A DNA stretch of 64,000 nt from Arthrobacter sp. UNC362MFTsu5.1 (GTDB lineage Bacteria; Actinomycetota; Actinomycetes; Actinomycetales; Micrococcaceae), in NCBI RefSeq assembly GCF_000685965.1, contig NZ_JMLE01000013.1, positions 62,001 through 126,000 on the forward strand, written 5' to 3'. The first letter of the stretch is position 1, and each line of letters starts with the position of its first letter. Both the position numbers and the translations under genes were made by a program. Shown here in pieces: positions 29,140-37,391 of the stretch. The notes under the pieces were generated by a model. That model was not told where the DNA came from. It was given only the letters and a program-made list of their open reading frames with translations, and did no database searches.

Positions 29140-30102
29140 ATGGCCGAAGCAAAATATGCACTCATCCGCTTCCAGGAAGCCGGGGACAGCAAGGCCCGTG
29201 CGGGCCTGCTGGTGGAAGACCGCGTCCTGCCGCTGGATGAGGACATCAACTCCCTGATCCAGCATTGGGACACCACCGAGGCCGGGCTTGACGCCCTCGC
29301 CGCCTCGGCAGGCAAGGACAGCGGCCTGGCCCGGGCCGACGTCGAAATTCTCGCCCCGGTGGAGCCGGTGCAGGTCCTGCAGACCGGTGCGAATTACCGC
29401 AAGCACGTGATCGATCTCGCCGCCGCCCATCGCGAACCGGGCCAGGACGAGGACGAAGTGCGCGCCAGGACGGCCGCCATGATGGACAAGCGCGCCGGCC
29501 AGGGCACGCCGTACTTCTTCATCGGACTGCCGACGGCGATCGCGTCCGCCACGGACGACCTCACCCTGCCTGCCTACTCCGATTCCCACGACTGGGAGCT
29601 GGAACTGGCGGCAGTAATCGGCAGGACAGCGTTCCGTGTCACCCCCGAGGAGGCTTTGGACTACGTCTTCGGCTACACCATGGTCAACGACATCACCACG
29701 CGCGAGTACGTCTTCCGCAAGGACATGCCCGCGATCGGCTCGGACTGGTACCGCGCCAAGAACGCCCCCGGCTTCCTGCCCACAGGTCCGCTGCTGGTGC
29801 CGGCCAAGTTCTTTGGTGACCCGCAGGACGTCCGGGTGACCCTAAAGCTCAACGGCCGGGCCATGCAGGACGAATCCACGCAGGACATGATCTTCGGCGT
29901 GGCCAAGCTGGTCAGCGAAGCGTCGCAGATTATGCCGTTGCGCCCGGGCGACCTGGTCCTGACCGGAAGCCCGGCCGGCAACGGCCAGCACTGGGGCCGG
30001 CTGCTCCAGGACGGCGACGTCATGGAAGGCACCATCACCGGCCTCGGTACCCAGCTGATCCACTGCAAGGATGAAGCTGACGCTGAAGGTCGCGCGTCGT
30101 GA
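29140..30102 (+). CDS. Fumarylacetoacetate hydrolase family protein
   Basis: Protein of 320 residues of the FAH superfamily (C-C hydrolases, hydratases and decarboxylases acting on ring-cleavage products). The metal-binding region includes SDSHDWELELAAVIGR and FGYTMVNDITTREY; the C-terminal GDLVLTGSPAGNG loop is typical. It is 6 nt behind the dioxygenase gene, so it likely acts on the semialdehyde or oxo-acid from ring opening. The second FAH gene of this operon is at 33399. Confidence 0.88.
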   Translation: MAEAKYALIRFQEAGDSKARAGLLVEDRVLPLDEDINSLIQHWDTTEAGLDALAASAGKDSGLARADVEILAPVEPVQVLQTGANYRKHVIDLAAAHREPGQDEDEVRARTAAMMDKRAGQGTPYFFIGLPTAIASATDDLTLPAYSDSHDWELELAAVIGRTAFRVTPEEALDYVFGYTMVNDITTREYVFRKDMPAIGSDWYRAKNAPGFLPTGPLLVPAKFFGDPQDVRVTLKLNGRAMQDESTQDMIFGVAKLVSEASQIMPLRPGDLVLTGSPAGNGQHWGRLLQDGDVMEGTITGLGTQLIHCKDEADAEGRAS

Positions 30103-31139
30103 CCGCGCAGTACACAGCGCCCTTCGCCGGCACCGGAGAATCGGCCACCGATTCCCCGGTGATCCGGCGTGAGGACCCGCTCGGCAGCATCCGCGCGATG
30201 GCCGCGGCCCACAACAACTGGGGCCGCTGGGGTGCCTATGACGTCCTCGGGACCCTGAACTTCATCGATGGGGCCAAGCGCGTCGAAGCCGCGGCCCTAG
30301 TGAAGACGGGCGAGGCATTCTCGCTGTCCCAGCCCTTCGACACCAACGGACCGCAGAAGGGCTGGCGCCGCCGCACCAACCCCGTCCACACCATGACGGA
30401 CACCGGCGTGGACGCCGAACGCGGCAACCAGGGCTTCCCGCACGGCTTCGGCGGCGCGGACGACGTGATCGCCATGCCGCTGCAGTGCTCCACCCAGTGG
30501 GACGGCCTGGGCCACATCTTCGACCAGGGCAAGGCATGGAACGGCCGTGCTGCCGGGGACGTCGTTACCTCCGAAGGTGACCTGGTCACAGGCATCGAGA
30601 CAGCCGCCGCCAAGATTGTCACCCGCGGTGTCCTGCTGGACGTCGGCCGTGCGCTCGGCCCCGATCTTGGCAGGACCGACGGCGAACTGCCGGACGGCTT
30701 CGCCATCACCCCGGAGCACCTGGAACGGACTATTGAACTCCAGGGGCCCAGCTCCAGGGCGGGCCGGGGCGACATCGTGGTGGTCCGCACCGGACAGCAC
30801 ACCCGGGTCCGCCGCGACGGCTGGGGAGACTACGCCGGTGGCGCAGCCCCGGGGTTGTCCTTCAGCACGGCCCCGTGGCTGCACCGGAGCGAAATTGCCG
30901 GGATCGCCACCGATACGTGGGGTTTCGAGGTCCGGCCCAACGAGTTTGACGGCGCCTTCCAGCCCTTGCACCAGATTGCCATCCCCAACCTCGGGCTGTT
31001 CCTGGGCGAGATGTGGGACCCGGACGGCCTGGCGGAAGCGTGCGCGTCGGACGGAAGGTACGATTTCCTGCTCACCGCAGCACCTCTGCCCATCACCGGA
31101 GCAGTCGGTTCACCTGTCAACCCGATCGCAGTCCGGTAA
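30099..31139 (+). CDS. Cyclase-family (kynurenine formamidase-like) hydrolase
   Basis: Protein of 346 residues of the putative-cyclase metal hydrolase family, which includes formamidases and lactone or amide hydrolases. The metal motif region reads STQWDGLGHIFDQG, the variant of HxGTHxD seen in the larger members. GTG start in a 4-nt GTGA overlap with the FAH gene. Substrate unknown; the context suggests a step in aromatic breakdown. Confidence 0.82.
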   Translation: MTAQYTAPFAGTGESATDSPVIRREDPLGSIRAMAAAHNNWGRWGAYDVLGTLNFIDGAKRVEAAALVKTGEAFSLSQPFDTNGPQKGWRRRTNPVHTMTDTGVDAERGNQGFPHGFGGADDVIAMPLQCSTQWDGLGHIFDQGKAWNGRAAGDVVTSEGDLVTGIETAAAKIVTRGVLLDVGRALGPDLGRTDGELPDGFAITPEHLERTIELQGPSSRAGRGDIVVVRTGQHTRVRRDGWGDYAGGAAPGLSFSTAPWLHRSEIAGIATDTWGFEVRPNEFDGAFQPLHQIAIPNLGLFLGEMWDPDGLAEACASDGRYDFLLTAAPLPITGAVGSPVNPIAVR

Positions 31140-31193
31140 CTTTCACTTCAACAAACCACCAGCAGTTACGCCGTCAATACAAAGGAGTCAGCG

Positions 31194-32318
31194 ATGGCAG
31201 CAGTACAGAACGTCGGAATCGTCGGGGCGGGAGCCGCAGGTCTGACCGCAGCCATCCTCCTGGCCGACGCCGGAATCCATGTGGAAATCCTGGAAAAAGC
31301 CGATTCTCCGCAGACCGTCGGCTCGGGAATCACCTTGCAGGGGAACGCCCTGCGCGTCCTTCGCCAGCTCGGCGTATGGGATCAGATCGAGGCGGAGGGC
31401 TACGCGTTCAGCACCCTGGGCCTGCGCGCCCCGGATCCTGCAGGCACCGTCATCGCCGTGTTGGATGACATGCGAACCGGCGGCGATGACCTCCCCGCCA
31501 CCCTGGGCATGTACCGCCCCGACCTCACCGCCATCCTCCGCGAACGCGCCGAGCAGGCAGGCGCCCGGATCAGCTACGCCAAGACGGTCACTGAAATAAA
31601 GGACGACGGCGCGTCCGTCACCGTGAGCACCGCCGACGGCGGAACCGCCCGCTACGACCTCCTGATAGGCGCCGACGGGCTGCACTCCGCTGTCCGCAAG
31701 GCGATCGGCATTGACGCCGAACCCCAGTCCACCGGCATGGGCATCTGGCGTGCCTTCGTGGAGCGGCCCGCGGACGTGGTCCGCACCGACCTCACCTACG
31801 GCGGCCCTTGCTTTATTGCCGGGTACTGCCCCACCGGCCCGGACACCATTTACGCGTACCTGGTGGAAAAGGCGCAGGAGCGCACGCACGGGGAAGGTCC
31901 GCGCGTCATGGCGGAACTGGCGGCTGCTTACGGCGGCCCCTGGAATGAGATCCGCGCCAACCTGGACCAGAGCGCCCGTATCAACTACACGTGGTTCACC
32001 ACCCACCTGGTTGACGGCCCGTGGAACCGCGGCCGCACGGTCATCATCGGCGACGCCGCCCACAGCTGCCCGCCAACCATTGCCCAAGGTGCCGCCATGG
32101 CAATGGAAGATGCGGCAGTGCTGGCCGAGCTCCTGGTCAGCGCCGAGGACGTCACCGAAACACTCTGGAAGGAATTCACCGACCGCCGACTGGACCGGGC
32201 AAAAGCTGTGGTCGAGGCCTCCGTCCAGCTGGGCCAGTGGATGCTCGACGGCGTCCGCGACGCCAACGTACCGGGCCTCATGCATTCAGTCTCCAGCCTG
32301 GTCAGGGAACCCGCATGA
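31194..32318 (+). CDS. FAD-dependent aromatic monooxygenase (salicylate/3-hydroxybenzoate hydroxylase-like)
   Basis: Class A flavoprotein hydroxylase of 374 residues. Rossmann motif GIVGAGAAGLTAAI (about 7-20), the DG motif LLIGADGLHSAVRKA and the GD motif VIIGDAAHSCPPTIAQGAAMAMEDA are all present. AAAGGAG precedes the ATG. It would hydroxylate an aromatic acid to provide the diol for the extradiol dioxygenase; the exact substrate cannot be read from sequence. Confidence 0.88.
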   Translation: MAAVQNVGIVGAGAAGLTAAILLADAGIHVEILEKADSPQTVGSGITLQGNALRVLRQLGVWDQIEAEGYAFSTLGLRAPDPAGTVIAVLDDMRTGGDDLPATLGMYRPDLTAILRERAEQAGARISYAKTVTEIKDDGASVTVSTADGGTARYDLLIGADGLHSAVRKAIGIDAEPQSTGMGIWRAFVERPADVVRTDLTYGGPCFIAGYCPTGPDTIYAYLVEKAQERTHGEGPRVMAELAAAYGGPWNEIRANLDQSARINYTWFTTHLVDGPWNRGRTVIIGDAAHSCPPTIAQGAAMAMEDAAVLAELLVSAEDVTETLWKEFTDRRLDRAKAVVEASVQLGQWMLDGVRDANVPGLMHSVSSLVREPA

Positions 32319-33388
32319 GCACCCGGCCTGGCGAAAATCCCACGGTGGACGTCCACGCCCATATCCTGCTTCCTGCCCTGCAACAGCTGGTGTCCGAGGC
32401 CGATCCCGAAGGCTTCGGAGCCCAGCAGGCCCTTGAAGTGCGGCGCAACGGGCCCGAGTCGATGGCTGCTTCGGGCCGGATGATCAAGGAACGGTGGCCG
32501 CAGCTGACGGACCTTGACCGTCGGCTCGCGGACATGGATGCCCAGGGTGTAGACGTGCAGCTCGTCTCGCCGTCGCCGTCGCATTTCTACTACTTCGCCG
32601 GGCCGGAACTGGCCCTGCAGCTGGCCAGGGCAGCCAACCAGGCCGTCCGCGACTTCGTGGACCGCGCGCCGGAGCGGCTCAACGGCCTGGGCCTGGTCCC
32701 GCTCCAGCATCCCGGTTTGATGGTGGAAGCCTTGGAGCACGCCGTGCTGGAGTGCGGGCTGCTCGGGGTGGAAATCGGCTCGTTTGCCGCCACCCCGGGA
32801 GATTCTGAGCGCAGCACTGTGGAGCTCTCTGACGCCCGCCTGGAACCGTTCTGGAGCCGTGCCGAGGAGCTGGGTGCATTGGTGTTCCTGCACCCGTTCG
32901 GCTGCTCGCTGGATGAGCGGCTGGACCGGTTCTACCTGGCCAACACCGTCTCCCAGCCTGCCGAAAACGCGGTGGCACTTTCCCACCTGGTCTTCAGCGG
33001 CGTCCTGGACCGGCACCCGGACCTGAAAGTCCTGGCAGCGCACGGCGGCGGCTACCTTCCCACCACCCTGGGCCGGTCCGACCATGCCTGGCGGGTCCGG
33101 CCGGAGGCGCACGGCTGCGCCGAACCGCCGTCGTCGTACCTGAAAAAGCTCTACTTCGACTCCCTGGTCCACAGCGCCACTGAACTGCGGGCACTGGTGG
33201 CCGCCGCCGGACCGGAACAGGTGCTGCTCGGCTCGGACTATCCGTTCGACATGGGCTCCGACCTTCCGGTGGACGAGGTCCAAGCTGCCGGACTCTCGGC
33301 CGAGGACGAGGACCAAGTTTTGGGCGTCAACGCACGCAGGCTGGGCATCACCGCCGCTTCAGTCCTCACCGCCCGCACCAACGGATAG
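32315..33388 (+). CDS. Amidohydrolase-2 family decarboxylase (ACMSD-like)
   Basis: TIM-barrel metal enzyme of 357 residues resembling aminocarboxymuconate-semialdehyde decarboxylase and resorcylate decarboxylases. Metal and active-site residues: HAH in VDVHAHILLP, His in LAAHGGGYLP, Asp in LGSDYPFDMG. The ATG overlaps the monooxygenase stop by 4 nt. It probably removes CO2 from a ring acid or a ring-cleavage product. Confidence 0.85.
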   Translation: MSTRPGENPTVDVHAHILLPALQQLVSEADPEGFGAQQALEVRRNGPESMAASGRMIKERWPQLTDLDRRLADMDAQGVDVQLVSPSPSHFYYFAGPELALQLARAANQAVRDFVDRAPERLNGLGLVPLQHPGLMVEALEHAVLECGLLGVEIGSFAATPGDSERSTVELSDARLEPFWSRAEELGALVFLHPFGCSLDERLDRFYLANTVSQPAENAVALSHLVFSGVLDRHPDLKVLAAHGGGYLPTTLGRSDHAWRVRPEAHGCAEPPSSYLKKLYFDSLVHSATELRALVAAAGPEQVLLGSDYPFDMGSDLPVDEVQAAGLSAEDEDQVLGVNARRLGITAASVLTARTNG

Positions 33389-33398
33389 GAATTCTCGA

Positions 33399-34397
33399 AT
33401 GGTCAAGATTGCACGCTGGAATCACGACGGCGGGACGCAGTCCGGCTTCGTTGACGACGGACACTGCTACCCGCTGCCGGAGGGACAGAGCGTCCAGTCG
33501 CTGCTCGACGCCGGACTGGACGAAACCCTGCGTTTTGCCGGGGACGTCATCGGTTCGACATCGCCTGTTCCGCTGGCGGAGGTGCAGCTGCTTGCCCCGC
33601 TGGTACCCGCCACCATCAGGGACTTCGTGGCATTCGAGGAACACGTCGAAGGCGTGCGGAAAAGCATCGACGGTGTGGCCGGCGTGGTCCCCGAATGGTA
33701 CGAGGCACCCACCTTCTACTTCACGAATCCCCACACGGTGACCGGCACCGGCGAGGTGATCTGCATTCCGGCGGGTTGCGAGGACCTGGACTTTGAGACT
33801 GAGGTGGCCGCCGTCGTCGGACGCGTCCCCGGAAGCGACGGCCGGAACCTGACAGCCGAGGCGGCGCACCGGCACATCTTCGGCTACACGGTGCTCAACG
33901 ACTGGTCGGCGCGGGACCTGCAGCGCCGCGAGATGAAAGTCAGCCTGGGGCCCTGCAAGGGCAAGGACTTCTCCAACACCCTCGGGCCTTGGATTGTCAC
34001 TGCGGACGAGTTCGAGGACCGGCACGACGCCGAGGGTTTCCTGCCGATCTCCATGTCCGTCGAGGTCAACGGCGAAGCCATCGGCCAGGACCTGTTGTCC
34101 AATATGGGGTGGCCGTTCGCAGAACTGGTGGCCTATGCGTCGCAGGATTCCGTGGTGCGTCCCGGCGACGTCCTGGGCTCCGGCACGTGCGGCAGCGGTT
34201 GCCTCGCCGAACTCTGGGGGCGGAACGGCTCGAAGACTCCCCCTCCGCTGAAAACCGGCGACGTGGTCCGCATGACCGTGGAAGGCATCGGCAGCATCGA
34301 GAACACGGTGGGTGCCCGGCGTGAGGCCTTGACGCGCATTCCTGCCAGGGTCAGGCCGCGCAACAGGGTTGCCCCCTTGGCTACGTCCGGGACGTAG
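33399..34397 (+). CDS. Second fumarylacetoacetate hydrolase family protein
   Basis: FAH-superfamily enzyme of 332 residues, different from the one at 29140. Metal-site region CEDLDFETEVAAVVGR, FGYTVLNDWSARDLQRREM, and the C-terminal GDVLGSGTCGSGC loop, which is closer to the fumarylacetoacetase and 2-keto-acid hydrolase branch. Ten nt after the decarboxylase gene. Two FAH enzymes in one operon suggest two successive steps after ring opening. Confidence 0.87.
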   Translation: MVKIARWNHDGGTQSGFVDDGHCYPLPEGQSVQSLLDAGLDETLRFAGDVIGSTSPVPLAEVQLLAPLVPATIRDFVAFEEHVEGVRKSIDGVAGVVPEWYEAPTFYFTNPHTVTGTGEVICIPAGCEDLDFETEVAAVVGRVPGSDGRNLTAEAAHRHIFGYTVLNDWSARDLQRREMKVSLGPCKGKDFSNTLGPWIVTADEFEDRHDAEGFLPISMSVEVNGEAIGQDLLSNMGWPFAELVAYASQDSVVRPGDVLGSGTCGSGCLAELWGRNGSKTPPPLKTGDVVRMTVEGIGSIENTVGARREALTRIPARVRPRNRVAPLATSGT

Positions 34398-34398
34398 C

Positions 34399-35181
34399 GT
34401 GGTCTCCCTTCAGCTCGAGGGCCGGACCGTGGTGGTCACCGGTGCCGGCCAGGGCCAGGGTGCTGCCGAAACACGGCTGTTGGTGGACGCCGGGGCGCGG
34501 GTCATCGCCACGGACCTTGCGGCGGAGATGCCGGCCGGGCTTGCGTCCGTGCCTTCGCCGTCAGTTTCGAACGGTGCGCTGGTGTACCGGCAGCTGGATG
34601 TCGCCGACGCTGCCGGCTGGTCCGATCTCGCCTCCTGGATCCGTTCCCAAGGCTGGCAGGTGGACGGGCTCGTCAACAATGCCGGCATCACGCAGCGCAG
34701 CCGTTTGCTGGATGCCTCAGTAGTTGACCTGCAGCGCGTCTACGAGGTCAACGTTGCCGGAAGCCTCCTGGGAATCCAGGCTCTCACGCCGGTGATGGGA
34801 CCTGGTGCCTCGATAGTTAACGTGGGCTCCGTGGCTGGCCTGACCGCCCATTACCCGGTCGCGTACACCGCCAGCAAGTGGGCACTGCGGGGCCTCTCCC
34901 AGGTGGCTGCCCTGGAACTTGGCCCGCGGGAGATCCGGGTGAACGCTGTCCATCCGGGCTTCATCGAAACGCCCATGACGGCGGGCGCCAGGCCGGAATT
35001 CAGACAGGCCACACTGGCCGAGACCCCGTTAGGCCGCACGGGCAGCGTGGAGGAGGTGGCCGCCGTCGTGCTCTTCCTCCTCAGCCCGCTCTCGTCCTTC
35101 GTGACAGGTGCCGAGATCCCGGTGGACGGCGGCCAGTCCAGCCACGGCGGAGCCAAGTCCGTCTCCGACGCCCTGCGCTGA
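34399..35181 (+). CDS. Short-chain dehydrogenase/reductase
   Basis: Classical SDR of 260 residues. Cofactor motif TGAGQGQGAA (about 14-23), NNAG, catalytic Ser in VNVGSVAG and the canonical YTASK active site. The GTG start follows the previous TAG by one base. Last gene of the aromatic operon; a large inverted repeat follows. Substrate unknown. Confidence 0.88.
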   Translation: MVSLQLEGRTVVVTGAGQGQGAAETRLLVDAGARVIATDLAAEMPAGLASVPSPSVSNGALVYRQLDVADAAGWSDLASWIRSQGWQVDGLVNNAGITQRSRLLDASVVDLQRVYEVNVAGSLLGIQALTPVMGPGASIVNVGSVAGLTAHYPVAYTASKWALRGLSQVAALELGPREIRVNAVHPGFIETPMTAGARPEFRQATLAETPLGRTGSVEEVAAVVLFLLSPLSSFVTGAEIPVDGGQSSHGGAKSVSDALR

Positions 35182-35204
35182 CCTCCCCCCGCCCCCGCGC
35201 CCGC

Positions 35205-35270
35205 CCCAACTAGGTAGCAGTAGATGTCCTTTTGAGCGCTCAAAACGACACCTACTGCTACCTAGTTGGG
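35205..35270. repeat. 66-nt inverted repeat between convergent SDR genes
   Basis: The two 33-nt halves are complementary except for two mismatches. The centre is TTTTGAGCGCTCAAAA, and the outer arms include AACTAGGTAGCAGTAG and CTACTGCTACCTAGTT. It fills the 104-bp gap between convergent genes and can act as a bidirectional terminator, but the length and symmetry suggest a dispersed repeat. Confidence 0.9.
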
Positions 35271-35285
35271 TACTGCGTGCAGGGA

Positions 35286-36068
35286 TTAGCCCGGCAGCAC
35301 CGCCGACCAGCCGCCGTCGACCATCAGGTTGGCGCCCGTCACGTATGACGCTTCGTCAGAGGCGAGGAAGAGTGCGCACTTGGCCACTTCCTCCGGAGTT
35401 CCAATCCGGCCCAGCGGGATGCTGCCGGCGATGGTGCGCATGGGGTGGTCGGCGGCGAGGAGGTTGCCCTCGGTGGCTGCGGTGCGGATCATGCCGGGGC
35501 TGACAGTATTTACCCGCAATCCGTGCGGGGCACCTTCGGCGGCGAGCTGCTTGGTCATGGCCACCACGGCACCTTTCGTGGCGGTGTGGGCCAGCCGCCC
35601 GTTGGTCATGGAGCCCGTGACCCCCGCCGTGGACCCCACCAGCACGATGGCTGCGTTCTGTGCCTGGATCAGGTGGGGCCAGAAGTATTTGACCGGCAGG
35701 AACACCACGTCCATCTCGTGTTCCACGTTCCACCTCCAGTCAGCAAACGAGAGCTGCTCCACCGGGGCGAAGCGGGTGACTGCCGCGTTGGCGTACAGGA
35801 TGTGCACCTGGCCGTGAGCAGCGGCCACATCAGAAGCCCAAACAGCCACGGCGGCGTCGTTCGTCAGGTCAACCCGGTGGCTGCTCATCCTGCCACCGGC
35901 GGCGGTGACCGCCGCGACGGTGGCCGCGGCGCCGTCGTCGTCCATGTCGCAGCCCACCACGAACGCACCCGCCTCCGCAAAAGCGAGCGCGGCCGCCCTG
36001 CCCTGGCCGCTGGCCGTTCCGGTGATGACGGCGGTCTTGCCGGCGAGGCGGTGGCTGGAGACAGGCAT
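35286..36068 (-). CDS. Short-chain dehydrogenase/reductase with His in place of the active-site Tyr
   Basis: SDR of 260 residues. Cofactor motif TGTASGQGRA near 16-25, Ser in LVGSTAG, C-terminal TGANLMVDGGWS. The usual YxxxK reads HTATK (codon CAC), and the NNAG motif reads ANAA, so it belongs to a variant subgroup or has changed chemistry. The ATG at 36068 is preceded by AGGGA; the same frame is open further upstream through antisense of the LysR gene, but that part is not real. Confidence 0.85.
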   Translation of the reverse strand: MPVSSHRLAGKTAVITGTASGQGRAAALAFAEAGAFVVGCDMDDDGAAATVAAVTAAGGRMSSHRVDLTNDAAVAVWASDVAAAHGQVHILYANAAVTRFAPVEQLSFADWRWNVEHEMDVVFLPVKYFWPHLIQAQNAAIVLVGSTAGVTGSMTNGRLAHTATKGAVVAMTKQLAAEGAPHGLRVNTVSPGMIRTAATEGNLLAADHPMRTIAGSIPLGRIGTPEEVAKCALFLASDEASYVTGANLMVDGGWSAVLPG

Positions 36069-36141
36069 GGAAGGTCCCTTCGAGAAGTTCGTTTCTCCGA
36101 CTTTCGCAGGGATGGGCAGAACGGGGAACGGCGCTTTGGTT

Positions 36142-37110
36142 CTAGGTGGTATCCGCCGCGCGAATAGTGACCGGGTGTGCCGTGACCGGGAATAGCTCGT
36201 GCAGCCGGGCACAGGCGCGCTGGACCACGGATCGCAGCCAGACGCTGGCCGGGTCCTCCGCCTGTGAGGGATGCCAGTACATGGCCTCCACCAGGGACGC
36301 CTCGGCGTCTTCGGCGAATTCCAGCACCGCAATGTCAGCGCCGCGCTGGGCACGTGCTGCCAGCATCCCCGGAACCAGGGCCACGAGGTCAGTTCCTTCG
36401 ACCAGGAGGGGCAGGGACAGGAACCCGGCCACCACGGCCGCCACCCGGCGCTGGATGCCCCGCGACTCGAAGAGCTTGTCCGCCGGGGTGCTGATGCCTT
36501 CTCCGAAATATCCGACGGCGTGGGGCACGGTGCTGAGGTCGGCCAAGGTGAGGCTGGGCTGCTGGAGCAGCGGGTTCCCGTCGTCGGTGACAGCCACGAA
36601 GCTGTCGCGGAAGAGCTGCTTGCTGGCGCCCTGCATGTGGTATCCCGTCGGCCCCACCAGCAGGTCGATTTTTGAATAGTCGGCCATTTGGCCCTGGATG
36701 CCGGACTTCGCCGTCGGCACGAAGTCCACTGCCACGCCGGGTGCCTCCTCGCGCAGGATCCCACGCAGCGGGCCTACAATCAGCGCCGCGGCGTAGTCCG
36801 AGGCGGCGATGATGAACTCGCGCTCGCTCGTGGCAGCGTCGAAACCGGACCGCACGCGCGTGGCCCTCTGGATGTGAAGCATGGCTTCATCAACCAGCGG
36901 TACCAGCGACTGTGCAAAGGGCGTGAGGTCATACGTGCGGCCGTTGCGGACCAGGAGTTCGTCGTCGAAATGACGCCGGAGCCTGGCCATGGCCGCGCTG
37001 GTGGCCGGCTGGCTCAGCTGGAGCCGCTCCGCTGCCCGCGAGACGTTCCGCAGTTCGAGCAGGACCTGCAGCTGGGGCAGAAGGTTGAGGTCCAGGTTCT
37101 TCATACCCAT
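36142..37110 (-). CDS. LysR-family regulator
   Basis: Regulator of 322 residues (320 if the second ATG at 37104 is used). N-terminal helix-turn-helix with NVSRAAERLQLSQPATSAAMARLRRHF, then the effector-binding domain. The start MKNLDLNLLPQL is typical of NodD/NahR-like LysR proteins that control aromatic catabolism. It lies upstream of the variant SDR on the same strand and next to the aromatic operon. A related LysR gene is at 56554. Confidence 0.88.
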   Translation of the reverse strand: MGMKNLDLNLLPQLQVLLELRNVSRAAERLQLSQPATSAAMARLRRHFDDELLVRNGRTYDLTPFAQSLVPLVDEAMLHIQRATRVRSGFDAATSEREFIIAASDYAAALIVGPLRGILREEAPGVAVDFVPTAKSGIQGQMADYSKIDLLVGPTGYHMQGASKQLFRDSFVAVTDDGNPLLQQPSLTLADLSTVPHAVGYFGEGISTPADKLFESRGIQRRVAAVVAGFLSLPLLVEGTDLVALVPGMLAARAQRGADIAVLEFAEDAEASLVEAMYWHPSQAEDPASVWLRSVVQRACARLHELFPVTAHPVTIRAADTT

Positions 37111-37140
37111 AGGTTATCCGCGGCGCGAGGCCGCCCCCCT

Positions 37141-37386
37141 TCAGTGACTGACGGGCACGATTCGTGGCCCGCGGACCAGGACTGCCAGGAATGCCACCAC
37201 ACAGGCGATCCCCAGTGCACCGAGGGCGAGGCTGAGACCGCCCAAAGCCCCTGAAGCCACGCCGAGGACGATGGGGGTCAGGAACTGGCCAATGAACAGC
37301 GTTCCCGTCCAGATGCCTGTGCCGCGGCCGCGCTGCTGGAATTCGAGGCGGCTGCATGCCGCGGCCGCACCTTCCATCCGTCCCCG
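37141..37386 (-). pseudogene. C-terminal remnant of an MFS transporter
   Basis: The last two membrane spans of an MFS protein are preserved (GTGIWTGTLFIGQFLTPIVL and GALGIACVVAFLAVLV), but everything N-terminal is missing: only about 5 nt separate the recognisable part from the stop of the GMC oxidoreductase gene. It looks like the product of a deletion that joined the GMC operon to this transporter. It is unlike the intact 14-span MFS at 38977. Confidence 0.75.
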
Positions 37387-37391
37387 GTTCG

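Noticed and set aside
35286..36764. A 492-residue protein joining an N-terminal extension to the minus-strand SDR.
   Set aside because: The extension overlaps the LysR gene in another frame and shows no family similarity; the SDR has its own ATG and ribosome-binding site at 36068.
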